Source: Pedobacter sp. SYSU D00535 (GTDB lineage: Bacteria; Bacteroidota; Bacteroidia; Sphingobacteriales; Sphingobacteriaceae). Taken from it: a DNA stretch of 64,000 bases. This document shows, in pieces, positions 54,164-63,426 of the stretch. The position numbers and the translations under genes were made by a program. The notes beneath the pieces are model-generated. The model made no database searches and was not told where the DNA came from. It saw only the letters and a list, made by a program, of their open reading frames with translations. The stretch lies in contig NZ_JAFEWD010000003.1 of assembly GCF_017355855.1 (NCBI RefSeq), positions 62,001-126,000 on the forward strand, written 5' to 3'. Positions within the stretch are counted from its first letter, which is position 1; every line of letters starts with the position of its first letter.

Positions 54164-55294
54164 ATGAGATTCACCCTGTTACTACTTTTTACCTTTTTGA
54201 GCTCCATTACCTTGGGGCAGAGTAAAAAGTTCACTATTAATGGAAGCGTTGATACAAGCTTCAAGGCCGACAAAATCTACTTCTCGCAGGTAAAGCTGTT
54301 CGGAAGTCAGGCGCCGCAACCGCGGGTCATCAATATAAAGGACGGTAAATTCGTAATCAAAGGAGAACTGGATGAACCGCAGCAAGCGATCATTTCACTT
54401 ACCGAAGATCTTCGCCAGAGGGAAACTGCCTTTAGGTTTTTAATTGATTCAGGATCTGTTAAGATTCAGGTTCCTTCCAATATTCGTGCATCCGTAGTAA
54501 GCGGATCGAAGATAAATTCGACGTTTACCCGCTTTCTGCAGTCAGGCAGCGAACAGCAAGAAAATTTTCATAAATTCTATCAGGAAGTGCAGCAGGCGTC
54601 AAGTGCGGGTAAAAATCAGGATTCCCTGCAGACACTCTTTCAGGAGCGTTATGCTAAATTCTTGGAAGAACAGCAGAAGCTCAAGATCGGCTTCCTTAAG
54701 GATAACAAAAATTCTTTCGTAAGCCTTTTGGTAATAAAAGAGGTTGCAGAAAGTTCTCAGAATTATAATAAAGCCGACTCCCTGTTTCAGCTTCTGGCGA
54801 AGGAAGTGAAGAAGACGCCTTCCGGACAGGCGATTGCCGCTGAGATTGAGGCACAAAAGATGTTTTCAGTTGGGGCCGTTGCTCCCAATTTTACGCAGGT
54901 GGATACTGCTGGGAAACCAATCAATTTAACTGATTTCAGAGGGAAGTATGTCCTCCTTGACTTCTGGGCTTCCTGGTGTAAGCCTTGTCGGGATGAGAAT
55001 CCAAACGTAGTAGCCGCTTTTAATCAATATAAAGGAAAAGGATTTACCGTATTGGGGGTTTCACTTGATCGCGAAGGTGCGAAAAACGCCTGGTTGAAGG
55101 CGATTGCAGACGATGAACTGGCCTGGACGCATGTATCAGATCTGAAATTCTGGCAGAATGAAGTAGCCAGAATGTATAACATCCGCTCTATTCCGCAAAA
55201 CTTCCTGCTGGATCCGAAAGGTAAGATCATCGCTAAAAATCTCCGTGGAGCGGAACTTCAAAGCTTTCTTGCCAACTTATTTTCAGAGGATTAG
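54164..55294 (+). CDS. TlpA-like thiol-disulfide oxidoreductase with DUF4369 domain
   Basis: The 376-residue protein has a signal peptide (residues 1-18, cleaved after LG), a DUF4369 domain with the FTINGSVDTSFKADKIYF pattern (about 22-110), a helical middle, and a C-terminal thioredoxin-fold domain (about 235-376) with active-site WCKPC in FWASWCKPCRDENP. Proteins of this type occur often in Bacteroidota and keep periplasmic or surface proteins reduced, possibly in cytochrome maturation; the partner is unknown. It begins directly after the stop of the arginase-like gene, so the two are probably translated together. Confidence 0.88.
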   Translation: MRFTLLLLFTFLSSITLGQSKKFTINGSVDTSFKADKIYFSQVKLFGSQAPQPRVINIKDGKFVIKGELDEPQQAIISLTEDLRQRETAFRFLIDSGSVKIQVPSNIRASVVSGSKINSTFTRFLQSGSEQQENFHKFYQEVQQASSAGKNQDSLQTLFQERYAKFLEEQQKLKIGFLKDNKNSFVSLLVIKEVAESSQNYNKADSLFQLLAKEVKKTPSGQAIAAEIEAQKMFSVGAVAPNFTQVDTAGKPINLTDFRGKYVLLDFWASWCKPCRDENPNVVAAFNQYKGKGFTVLGVSLDREGAKNAWLKAIADDELAWTHVSDLKFWQNEVARMYNIRSIPQNFLLDPKGKIIAKNLRGAELQSFLANLFSED

Positions 55295-55308
55295 CGTACA
55301 AAGAAAAA

Positions 55309-55788
55309 CTAGCGGCTTGGTTTCCTGCCAAATAGCAGGGCAAAGGAAATCAGGCTTATCAACACCACGGACGCTATCCAGTAAAGCTGCACTTTAGATG
55401 TGTTTGTAGTTGTTACAAGCGATTCAGACTTGGTAAGATCAGTTGTTGCCGGAGGTTGGGAACGCGACTGAATCTGGACCTCTGCCGGCTCCTGTTTCGC
55501 TGGTTTCTGAATTGGTAGCACCTGGTTTTCCGGTTCCTGAGCTATTGAGGCCCTTACCGCCCTTTCTGATTTTTGTTCAGCCTTTTGGATCTTTTTTTTC
55601 TCTTTCTTTTCTGGTTTTGAAGACGCACTTACTGGTTGGTTTAGTGCACTGTCAATCGAGATAGAAACAGGTTTGGGAGCAGCGATAACCTTAACGGTTA
55701 TTTTTTTTACTGAGTCCTGCGCAGAGGCTGGCCCAGCTACAGAAATAAAGAAGGCCACCGCCCAATAGAAAAAGGTTTTCTGGCCCAT
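55309..55788 (-). CDS. Secreted/membrane-anchored low-complexity protein
   Basis: The 159-residue protein has an N-terminal signal peptide (residues 1-24, ending PASAQ) and a C-terminal transmembrane helix (about 132-152) followed by a short basic tail. Between them lies a Lys/Glu/Pro/Ser-rich stretch (EKKEKKKIQKAEQKSE) that is probably disordered. I do not recognise a domain. I use the ATG at 55786-55788 because the preceding 20 residues of the open frame do not add to the signal. It is downstream of purD on the same strand, 114 bp away. It could be an anchor or spacer for envelope proteins, which is only a guess. Confidence 0.5.
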   Translation of the reverse strand: MGQKTFFYWAVAFFISVAGPASAQDSVKKITVKVIAAPKPVSISIDSALNQPVSASSKPEKKEKKKIQKAEQKSERAVRASIAQEPENQVLPIQKPAKQEPAEVQIQSRSQPPATTDLTKSESLVTTTNTSKVQLYWIASVVLISLISFALLFGRKPSR

Positions 55789-55901
55789 GCTGTTGAAACA
55801 AATATTGAAACCTTGTGCCAAAAAACCTTTCCTTAAACTATCTTCCAACGCTATTACTTTTAGAGAAGTAATCTAACGAATTTAGGTGAAAAATATTCTG
55901 A

Positions 55902-57176
55902 TCAAAGCAGATCGAAACCAATATCTGTCCTGAAGTACCTGCCGTCATAATATACTCTTCCGGCATCCGCCACTGCTTGCTGTACGGCGTCAAACATGGT
56001 GTCCTGCAGTGAGGTTACCGCCAGTACGCGACCGCCCGATGTTTTGATCAAACCGTCCTCCAGCGTAGTGCCGGCATGGAATATATGAGAATCCCGGATA
56101 TTATCGAGGCCCGAGATTACTTTTCCTTTCAGGTAGGTTCCAGGATAACCGCTGGCTACCAGCATTACCGTGGCTGCTGTCTTGTCAGACACCTTCAATT
56201 CTTTTTCCGCGAGGTTTTCATGCGCTACACCCAGTAAAAGGTCAACAAAATCGCTCTCGATACGTGGCATTACACTTTCAGTTTCCGGATCGCCCATGCG
56301 TACGTTATATTCAATTACATAGGGATCGCCATTATCGTTCATCAGGCCAATGAAGATAAAGCCCTTGTAAGGGATATGATCGCTTTTCAAGCCGGCAATG
56401 GTCGGTTTTACAATCTGATCCTCTACCTTTTTCATAAATGCTGCGTCAGCAAACGGAACCGGGGAAATAGAACCCATTCCGCCCGTATTAAGTCCGGTAT
56501 CGCCTTCGCCGATACGCTTATAATCTTTTGCCTCCGGCAGGATCTTGTAGGTATGACCATCTGTAAGGACGAAGACTGAAAGCTCAATCCCAGTCAGAAA
56601 TTCCTCAATGACTACGGTGCTGCTCGCCTCACCAAACTTGGCATCTTGAAGCATGGCTACCAATTCTGTTTGCGCTTCTTCCACCGTCTGGCAAATCAAT
56701 ACGCCTTTACCAGCTGCCAGGCCATCAGCTTTTAATACAACAGGATATTTGTGGGTTTCAAGATAGGAAAGACCTTCATTTAGGGAGTTGATAGTGAAAG
56801 ATGCCGAGGCTGCGGTCGGGATAAAATGTCTTCTCATGAACGCTTTAGAGAAGTTTTTACTGCCTTCCAGCTTAGCACCTTCTTCCCGGGGACCGATAAC
56901 GGGAATGCTTTTCAAATCCTCATCCGCAAGGAAATAATCGTGAATACCTTTTACCAGCGGTTCCTCTGGTCCAACCAGCACAAGCTGAACATTATTTTGC
57001 AAAACAAACTCACGAATACCCGCGAAATTCGTTGCCTGAATATTTACATTTTTTCCGAAAGCTCCTGTTCCTGCATTTCCAGGTGCTATAAATAACTGGC
57101 TGCATAAGGGGCTTTGTGAGATTTTCCAGGCAAAAGCACTTTCTCTTCCGCCCGAACCTAGTAAAAGAATGTTCAT
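55902..57176 (-). CDS. purD: Phosphoribosylamine-glycine ligase
   Basis: PurD joins 5-phosphoribosylamine and glycine with ATP in de novo purine synthesis. The 424-residue protein opens with MNILLLGSGGRESA, and the ATP-grasp domain has the segments KADGLAAGKGVLI near 147, LVIEEFLTGIELSVF near 186 and EYNVRMGDPETE near 289. All parts are present, with a normal length. Its glycine substrate links it with glyA. The ATG sits 4 nt after a perfect -7 box. The gene is divergent from the helical unknown at 57262. Confidence 0.96.
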   Translation of the reverse strand: MNILLLGSGGRESAFAWKISQSPLCSQLFIAPGNAGTGAFGKNVNIQATNFAGIREFVLQNNVQLVLVGPEEPLVKGIHDYFLADEDLKSIPVIGPREEGAKLEGSKNFSKAFMRRHFIPTAASASFTINSLNEGLSYLETHKYPVVLKADGLAAGKGVLICQTVEEAQTELVAMLQDAKFGEASSTVVIEEFLTGIELSVFVLTDGHTYKILPEAKDYKRIGEGDTGLNTGGMGSISPVPFADAAFMKKVEDQIVKPTIAGLKSDHIPYKGFIFIGLMNDNGDPYVIEYNVRMGDPETESVMPRIESDFVDLLLGVAHENLAEKELKVSDKTAATVMLVASGYPGTYLKGKVISGLDNIRDSHIFHAGTTLEDGLIKTSGGRVLAVTSLQDTMFDAVQQAVADAGRVYYDGRYFRTDIGFDLL

Positions 57177-57180
57177 GCGG

Positions 57181-57213
57181 CAAAGATAAAATTCTAGCTT
57201 GTTATTGTTACAA
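57181..57213 (-). promoter_or_regulatory. Promoter of purD, abutting its start codon
   Basis: On the minus strand TTG (57211-57213) is followed after 22 nt by TATCTTTG (57181-57188), a perfect TAnnTTTG, and the ATG comes 4 nt later (CCGC). The -33 spacing is at the long end of the range. Confidence 0.5.
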
Positions 57214-57261
57214 GAATTGACGGAGCCTTTTATTTAAGGTAAAGATGTTTAACTTGCATAG

Positions 57262-57762
57262 ATGAGGGATGAAATAGAAAATCTTCCGGTCTATCAGAAG
57301 GCGAAGGAACTGATGATTCTGGCCGAGCATATTTCTGAGTTTTTCAAAGATGATGAGCAAAGGGAGGAGCTGAAAGCCCAAATCCTCAGCAACGCGATGC
57401 TTATCGTTATTAAAATTGCAGGAGCTGAGGCGGCAGAGCTGTACACTATGAAAATGGAAAACGCCCTTCGTATAAAGTTTGCAGTGAAGGAGCTCTTTGA
57501 TGCGGTACTATTCGCCCGCATCATCAAGATAAACAACAACGACTACGTACAGCTGGTCAGAAACACCATTGAAGAGTTCAGGCAGGAGTTCGTTAAGTGG
57601 ATCCGGACTTTCGACATTGAAGCTGATTTTAAAGACGACTGGGGGATTAGGTTTGCCATCGATCTTTCTGACGACTATGAGGTGAAGATGGTTCAGGCAG
57701 AGGGAAAGGACTTCGATTTTGATAACAGTGATTTCGACTGGGGATTTGATGAAGAGGAATAG
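57262..57762 (+). CDS. Small helical acidic protein of unknown function
   Basis: The 166-residue protein is predicted mostly helical in its first 110 residues (LPVYQKAKELMILAEHISEFF near 8-28 recalls the opening of four-helix-bundle 23S-IVS-type proteins) and ends with an acidic, Phe/Asp-rich tail (DFDNSDFDWGFDEEE). There is no signal peptide. The start codon is preceded at 4 nt by TAACTTGC, a partial -7 match. It lies between purD and secA. I assign no function; the four-helix resemblance rests on one motif. Confidence 0.6.
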   Translation: MRDEIENLPVYQKAKELMILAEHISEFFKDDEQREELKAQILSNAMLIVIKIAGAEAAELYTMKMENALRIKFAVKELFDAVLFARIIKINNNDYVQLVRNTIEEFRQEFVKWIRTFDIEADFKDDWGIRFAIDLSDDYEVKMVQAEGKDFDFDNSDFDWGFDEEE

Positions 57763-57767
57763 ATACT

Positions 57768-57782
57768 ACGCCCGGCGTTTTT
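57768..57782 (+). terminator. Weak terminator after the helical protein gene
   Basis: ACGC and GCGT pair across a 3-nt loop, followed by five T residues, 6 bp after the stop. The 4-bp stem is short, so support is limited. Confidence 0.35.
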
Positions 57783-57829
57783 AAGTTTAATTTTATAGCT
57801 TCATCCCAAATTAAATTCATTAATTAATC

Positions 57830-57837
57830 TAATTTTG
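57830..57837 (+). promoter_or_regulatory. Candidate -7 element of secA
   Basis: TAATTTTG matches TAnnTTTG perfectly. It lies 75 nt before the secA ATG, which would leave a long leader. No TTTG sits at the right -33 distance. Confidence 0.35.
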
Positions 57838-57911
57838 CATCCTTATGCCATATTGGCTTATTGTAGTTGATGGCCTAATTGTTGAGTAATAAGGATTTTT
57901 AAGAGTAAATC

Positions 57912-60900
57912 ATGTTAGGATTTTTAAATAAACTTTTCGGAAGCAAATCTGAACGGGATATAAAACAAATTCAGCCCTTGGTGGAGCAAATCAAAGCTGA
58001 ATATTCAAAACTTGCTTCGATCAGCAATGATGAGTTAAGGCAGAAAACGTTTGATTTTAAAGCCAGGATAGCGGAAGCGCTGGCCTCTATCGATAAAGAA
58101 GTTGCGGAGCTGAAAGCTCAGGGGGAAGACCCGGCAATTGCAGTGGAGGAAAAAACTGCAATCTATGATCAGGTGGATAAACTAGGTAAGGAGCGGGATA
58201 AGGAACTGGAGAAAGTGTTAATGGACATCCTTCCTGAAGCCTTTGCCGTTGTTAAAGAAACCGCACGTCGTTTTACTGAAAACAAAGTAATTGAAGTAAC
58301 TGCTTCCCAGTTTGATAGGGATCTGGCTGCAAGAAAGCCAAATGTAGTTATCAATGGCGACAAAGCATTACACCACAATACATGGTTAGCTGCCGGAACG
58401 GAAGTAACCTGGAACATGATCCACTATGATGTGCAGCTGATTGGTGGTATTGTACTGCATCAGGGTAAGATTTCTGAGATGGCAACAGGTGAGGGTAAAA
58501 CTCTGGTAGGAACGCTTCCCGCTTACCTGAACGCCCTTTCGGGTCAGGGGGTGCATATCGTTACAGTGAACGATTATCTTGCCCGTCGTGACTCTGAATG
58601 GAACGGACCTCTTTTTGAGTTCCACGGTCTAAGCGTGGATTGTATCGATAAACACCAGCCCAATTCTGAGGCTCGTCGTAAAGCATACCTTGCAGACATC
58701 ACCTTTGGTACCAATAATGAATTCGGTTTCGACTACCTCCGTGACAACATGACGTTGAGCCCGGAAAATATGGTTCAGCGCAAACTGCATTTCGCCATGG
58801 TGGATGAGGTTGACTCTGTATTAATTGACGACGCTCGTACGCCTTTAATTATTTCTGGTCCGATTCCTCGTGGTGATGAACATGAGTTCTATGCCCTAAA
58901 GCCAAGGATCGAACGATTGGTGAATGCACAAAGAAACTATATTACCAGCGTATTGAATGAGGCCAAAAAGCTCATCGGCGAAGGTAAGACTGGCCCTACA
59001 GAAGGCGGCCTGGCTTTATTACGTGCACACCGTGGATTACCTAAAAACAAAGCACTGATTAAATACTTAAGCGAGCCGGGTATCAAGCAAATCCTCATGA
59101 AGAGTGAAAACTATCACTTGCAGGATCAGGCGAAAGAGATGCCTAAGGCCGATGCTGAACTGTTCTTCGTTATCGACGAGAAGCATAATCAGGTGGAGCT
59201 TACTGAAAAAGGTATTGAATTTATTACCGCAACCGGAGAAGATCCAAGTTTCTTTGTAATGCCGGATGTAGGCACAGAGATCGCCGAACTGGAAAAATCA
59301 GCACTTTCTAACGACGAAAAGATCGCACGTAAGGACGAGCTGATGCGGGATTTCTCTGTGAAGTCAGAGCGTATTCACTCGGTAAATCAGTTGCTGAAAG
59401 CCTATACCTTATTTGAGCGCGATGTAGAATACATCATAGACGAAGGTAAGGTAAAGATCGTGGATGAGCAGACTGGTCGTATCATGGAAGGCCGTCGTTA
59501 TTCTGATGGCTTACACCAGGCGATAGAGGCGAAGGAAAATGTAAAGGTAGAAGATGCTACACAAACTTACGCTACCATTACGCTTCAAAACTATTTCCGG
59601 ATGTACCACAAATTAGCGGGTATGACGGGTACAGCTACAACAGAAGCAGGAGAGCTCTGGCAGATCTACAAGTTGGATGTGGTAGAGATCCCGACCAATG
59701 TTCAAACGAAGCGTAAAGACATGGAGGATAAGGTTTATCGTACCATGCGTGAAAAATATAACGCAGTCGCGGATGAAATTACAGCACTGACACAGGCTGG
59801 TCGTCCGGTGCTGGTGGGTACCACTTCCGTCGAGATATCTGAGCTATTGAGCCGGATGTTAAAGCTGCGTGGTATCAAACATAATGTGCTTAACGCGAAA
59901 TTACACCAACGGGAAGCGGATATCGTGGCGGAAGCAGGACAAGCAGGAACAGTAACTATTGCTACAAACATGGCTGGTCGTGGTACCGACATCAAGTTGG
60001 GTCCCGGCGTTAAAGAAGCGGGAGGTTTGGCAATCGTAGGTACTGAACGTCACGAATCTCGTCGTGTTGACCGCCAGCTGCGTGGTCGTGCAGGACGTCA
60101 GGGCGACCCGGGTTCTTCACAGTTCTTCGTTTCTCTGGAAGATAACCTGATGCGTCTGTTTGGTTCAGAGAGAATTGCGAACATCATGCTCCGGATGGGA
60201 ATCGAAGAGGGGGAGGTAATTCAGCATTCGATGATCACTAAGTCCATCGAGCGTGCGCAACGTAAAGTAGAAGAGAATAACTTTGGTATTCGTAAGCGTT
60301 TGTTAGAGTATGACGACGTGATGAACTCGCAACGTACGGTGGTTTATGCGAAGCGTAAAAATGCTTTGTTTGGAGAGCGTCTGGAAGTAGACCTGAACAA
60401 TACCATTTACGATACTGTAGAGGACATCGTTACGGAATATAAGGAGACGGCTAACTTTGAAGGTTTCCAAATGGAAATGATCAAAGTGTTTACCGTAGAT
60501 CCTCAGCTGTCGCACGAAGAGTTTAACGGTACTTCTATCGCTAAACTTACCGAGCAACTGTTTGCGAAAGTGACGGCTTACTACCAGCAAAAAATAGATG
60601 CCATCTCCCACCAGGCACTGCCGGTGCTACAACAGGTATACCAGGAACGTGGAGAGTTCATTGAAAATATCATCATACCGTTTACTGATGGCCTGAGAGG
60701 TTTGCAAGTATCTGCCAATCTTAAAAAGGCAGTAGAGACAGGCGGACGCGAAGTGTCACGAGCATTTGAAAAGACGGTGGTATTAGCACTGATCGACGAT
60801 GCCTGGAAAGAGCACCTCCGTGAAATGGACGAGTTAAAGCAATCTGTGCAGAACGCCGTGTACGAGCAGAAGGACCCATTGGTGATTTATAAGATGGAGG

Positions 60901-61220
60901 CCTTTAATCTGTTCAAGCAGATGTTGGCCAGCGTTAACAAGGATATTGTCAGCTTCCTATTTAAAGGTGGTATTCCGGTACAGGAAGAGGAAGTAAGAGA
61001 AGCCCGTCCTGAGCCTAGGCAAGATTTGTCGAAGCTGAAAGTTTCGAAGCCGGAGCTGGCTGCAGTAGCAGATGGAGGAGCAGGCATGCCGATGGAAGAC
61101 ACCCGCGAAATTCAAAAAACAATGCCTATCCGTAACGAGAATAAGATCGGTCGTAATGATCCTTGTCCCTGCGGAAGCGGCAAAAAATACAAGAACTGTC
61201 ACGGAGCGGGCTTAGAATAA
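57912..61220 (+). CDS. secA: Preprotein translocase ATPase SecA
   Basis: SecA drives secretory proteins through SecYEG with ATP. The 1102-residue protein is longer than the roughly 900 residues of E. coli SecA, as is normal for Bacteroidota, which have a large insert before the C-terminal domains. The Walker A motif is [11 protein letters not shown] near residue 192, [21 protein letters not shown] (in pieces) near 297 has the DEAD-like motif, and [13 protein letters not shown] near 688 is motif V. The C-terminus has the zinc-binding [14 protein letters not shown] used in SecB and lipid contacts. It works with SecG (41.9 kb). An M20 hydrolase gene follows after 6 bp. Confidence 0.97.
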   Translation: MLGFLNKLFGSKSERDIKQIQPLVEQIKAEYSKLASISNDELRQKTFDFKARIAEALASIDKEVAELKAQGEDPAIAVEEKTAIYDQVDKLGKERDKELEKVLMDILPEAFAVVKETARRFTENKVIEVTASQFDRDLAARKPNVVINGDKALHHNTWLAAGTEVTWNMIHYDVQLIGGIVLHQGKISEMATGEGKTLVGTLPAYLNALSGQGVHIVTVNDYLARRDSEWNGPLFEFHGLSVDCIDKHQPNSEARRKAYLADITFGTNNEFGFDYLRDNMTLSPENMVQRKLHFAMVDEVDSVLIDDARTPLIISGPIPRGDEHEFYALKPRIERLVNAQRNYITSVLNEAKKLIGEGKTGPTEGGLALLRAHRGLPKNKALIKYLSEPGIKQILMKSENYHLQDQAKEMPKADAELFFVIDEKHNQVELTEKGIEFITATGEDPSFFVMPDVGTEIAELEKSALSNDEKIARKDELMRDFSVKSERIHSVNQLLKAYTLFERDVEYIIDEGKVKIVDEQTGRIMEGRRYSDGLHQAIEAKENVKVEDATQTYATITLQNYFRMYHKLAGMTGTATTEAGELWQIYKLDVVEIPTNVQTKRKDMEDKVYRTMREKYNAVADEITALTQAGRPVLVGTTSVEISELLSRMLKLRGIKHNVLNAKLHQREADIVAEAGQAGTVTIATNMAGRGTDIKLGPGVKEAGGLAIVGTERHESRRVDRQLRGRAGRQGDPGSSQFFVSLEDNLMRLFGSERIANIMLRMGIEEGEVIQHSMITKSIERAQRKVEENNFGIRKRLLEYDDVMNSQRTVVYAKRKNALFGERLEVDLNNTIYDTVEDIVTEYKETANFEGFQMEMIKVFTVDPQLSHEEFNGTSIAKLTEQLFAKVTAYYQQKIDAISHQALPVLQQVYQERGEFIENIIIPFTDGLRGLQVSANLKKAVETGGREVSRAFEKTVVLALIDDAWKEHLREMDELKQSVQNAVYEQKDPLVIYKMEAFNLFKQMLASVNKDIVSFLFKGGIPVQEEEVREARPEPRQDLSKLKVSKPELAAVADGGAGMPMEDTREIQKTMPIRNENKIGRNDPCPCGSGKKYKNCHGAGLE

Positions 61221-61226
61221 TATCAA

Positions 61227-62411
61227 ATGCTAAGAGATAGAATTCAGGAGCTTGCCCAAAGGTTTCACGGCGATGTTGTTAGACATCGCCGTCATCTTCA
61301 TGCCCATCCCGAACTTTCTTTTCAGGAATATGAAACCTCGGCCTACGTTAAAAATGCATTAACCGAGCTGGGTATAGAGTGGGAAAGCATGGCGAACACC
61401 GGAGTAGTGGGCATTATTAGAGGAGAACTTCCTTCTGATACTGTGATAGCCTTACGAGGCGATATGGATGCACTACCCATTGTAGAAGCAAACGACGTCC
61501 CCTATAAATCTGTAAATGAAGGAGTAATGCATGCCTGCGGTCATGATGTCCACACCTCATCACTGCTCGGAACTGCGCGGATCCTTCAGGAAATGAGAGC
61601 CGAATTTGGCGGAACAGTGAAGCTGATCTTTCAACCGGCAGAAGAGAAGCTTCCGGGAGGAGCGAGCCTGATGATTAAAGAGGGAGTGCTGGAGAATCCA
61701 ACTCCGCAGGCCGTAATCGGACAACATGTAATGCCGCTGATTGATGCTGGTAAAATCGGTATCCGCTCAGGCAAATACATGGCTTCTACCGATGAGATCT
61801 ATGTTACTGTTAAAGGGAAAGGTGGACATGCTGCTCAACCTCAGCAAAATATCGATCCCGTACTTATTACTTCTCACATCATTGTCGCTTTACAGCAAGT
61901 AGTTAGCCGCATTGCAGATCCAAAAATGCCTACCGTGCTGTCTTTTGGAAAAGTAATTGCGAACGGAGCGACAAATGTAATTCCAAACGAGGTTCACTTA
62001 GAAGGGACTTTCAGAACACTGGACGAAAGTTGGCGGGCTGAAGCGCATCGGCGGATGAAGAAGATCGCTGAAGGAATTGCAGAAAGCATGGGGGGAAGTT
62101 GTGAGTTTAACATTGTGAATGGTTATCCCTATCTGATAAATGAAGAAAATCTCACTGCGCAGGTTCGGGGTTTTGCTGAAGCCTACCTGGGAAGAGAAAA
62201 TGTACTCGATCTGGATATCTGGATGGCTGCAGAAGATTTTGCCTATTACTCTCAGGTAGCCGACTCGTGTTTCTATCGTCTCGGTATCCGGAATGAAGAA
62301 AAAGGAATAACGTCTTCGGTGCATACACCTACCTTTGATATTGATGAAACTGCGCTGATTACCGGCACGGGCCTGATGGCATACATCGCGATAAAGAGGC
62401 TCGGTAATTAA
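61227..62411 (+). CDS. M20 family metallo-amidohydrolase (aminoacylase/hippurate hydrolase-like)
   Basis: The 394-residue protein has the M20D pattern: HRHLHAHPELSFQEYETS near 20 in pieces, ALRGDMDALPI near 75 (metal Asp), MHACGHDVHTSSLLGTA near 96 (metal His and bridging Asp region), FQPAEEKLPGGASLMI near 131 (catalytic Glu) and SVHTPTFDIDE near 368 (last metal His). Enzymes of this group deacylate N-acyl amino acids, hippurate or auxin conjugates, and the substrate is unknown. It is 6 bp after secA and probably shares its transcript. A strong terminator follows. Confidence 0.92.
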   Translation: MLRDRIQELAQRFHGDVVRHRRHLHAHPELSFQEYETSAYVKNALTELGIEWESMANTGVVGIIRGELPSDTVIALRGDMDALPIVEANDVPYKSVNEGVMHACGHDVHTSSLLGTARILQEMRAEFGGTVKLIFQPAEEKLPGGASLMIKEGVLENPTPQAVIGQHVMPLIDAGKIGIRSGKYMASTDEIYVTVKGKGGHAAQPQQNIDPVLITSHIIVALQQVVSRIADPKMPTVLSFGKVIANGATNVIPNEVHLEGTFRTLDESWRAEAHRRMKKIAEGIAESMGGSCEFNIVNGYPYLINEENLTAQVRGFAEAYLGRENVLDLDIWMAAEDFAYYSQVADSCFYRLGIRNEEKGITSSVHTPTFDIDETALITGTGLMAYIAIKRLGN

Positions 62412-62426
62412 GCTTCAAAATACCAG

Positions 62427-62459
62427 GCCTTCCATATCTTTGTGGAGGGCTTTTTTTTT
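62427..62459 (+). terminator. Rho-independent terminator after the M20 gene
   Basis: GCCTTCCA and TGGAGGGC (one G-U pair) close an 8-nt loop, and nine T residues follow directly. It starts 16 bp after the M20 stop and ends 10 bp before the next start codon. Confidence 0.9.
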
Positions 62460-62468
62460 CTAGCTGTG

Positions 62469-63413
62469 ATGAGAAAGATTCTGTTTTTTTGTTTTTTTGC
62501 CTGCCTTACTACTTCTGGCTTTGCCCAAAGAATTCCCCGTTTTAATCCTGATACTGTACTGACCATTACGCTCGATTCTGCTATCAGCATCAAGTCGACC
62601 CGCATTAATGTACAAACCTTCATTAACGAAATCCTGAAAGATACCAGTTTCTATGAGGCCTTTAGGAATATGAAAAAGTACAGTTTTACGGCCGAGAACA
62701 GAATTTTTACCTACAACAAAAAGAACAAGGTAGAGGGGAAAATTTACCGGAAGATCTTTCATAACAACGACGGGTCCTATAAAATGCAGTATCTGGCCAG
62801 GCAGGATAGCGGCAAGGTGTATAAGAAGAATGGCAAGTACCAGTTGTATACGGTGGAGATGTTTGATTACATCTTCATGAACGCCTATAATTCTGATTTT
62901 GCCCCCAGTAGTTCGCCCGCCGGCAAAGGCGGTGGAAGTAATGAATCCTACAAAGACAAGCTGAAGACTCTTATTTTTAGTCCTGGTCGACCGATAAAAG
63001 GAGTTCCCTTCATCGGTAGCAAAACACAGATCTTTACTGCAAATATGAAGCAGTACTACGATTATGCTTTTTTCAGTTCTACTTATCTGGATTCTATTCC
63101 TGTTTACAAATTTAAGGTTACCCAGAAGAAAGATCTGTCGAACTGGACGAAAGACGGTATCATGATCAAGGAGCTGACTACCATCTTTGATAAACGGAAT
63201 ATGCAAATCCTGGGAAGGTACGTGGATATGAAATACGATAACCTGGCCTTCGAGTTTGACGTACAGATGAACATCGAGCTGGGGTATTTCGATAATGGGG
63301 AGACTCTGCTTCCTACAAAAATCAGTTATCAGGGAAATTGGGACATACCGCTTAAAGCGGAGGAGCGAGCTGCATTTTTAATCCTCCATAAGGGATATAA
63401 GAAAGAAAAGTAA
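62469..63413 (+). CDS. Exported protein of unknown function
   Basis: The 314-residue protein has a signal peptide (residues 1-19, cleavage after GFA). The mature part has many beta strands with Lys/Tyr/Asn (TYNKKNKVEGKIYRKIF, YKKNGKYQLYTVEMFDYIF in pieces) and a Gly/Ser-rich linker near 155-160. The start at 62469 is preferred because earlier in-frame ATG codons add only a terminator-derived extension. I do not recognise the family. Perhaps an outer-membrane lipid-binding or LolA/DUF4292-like fold, based only on the strand pattern. dnaG starts 13 bp after the stop. Confidence 0.6.
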   Translation: MRKILFFCFFACLTTSGFAQRIPRFNPDTVLTITLDSAISIKSTRINVQTFINEILKDTSFYEAFRNMKKYSFTAENRIFTYNKKNKVEGKIYRKIFHNNDGSYKMQYLARQDSGKVYKKNGKYQLYTVEMFDYIFMNAYNSDFAPSSSPAGKGGGSNESYKDKLKTLIFSPGRPIKGVPFIGSKTQIFTANMKQYYDYAFFSSTYLDSIPVYKFKVTQKKDLSNWTKDGIMIKELTTIFDKRNMQILGRYVDMKYDNLAFEFDVQMNIELGYFDNGETLLPTKISYQGNWDIPLKAEERAAFLILHKGYKKEK

Positions 63414-63426
63414 ATCGTGCTGCGAG

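Noticed and set aside
55851-55873. Hairpin ATTACTT/AAGTAAT between purD and the low-complexity protein gene
   Set aside because: AT-only 7-bp stem with no T-run on either strand; may be chance.
57838-57911. A sigma-54 promoter before secA (TTGGC near 57852)
   Set aside because: The GG is not followed at 10 nt by GC, so the spacing rule fails.
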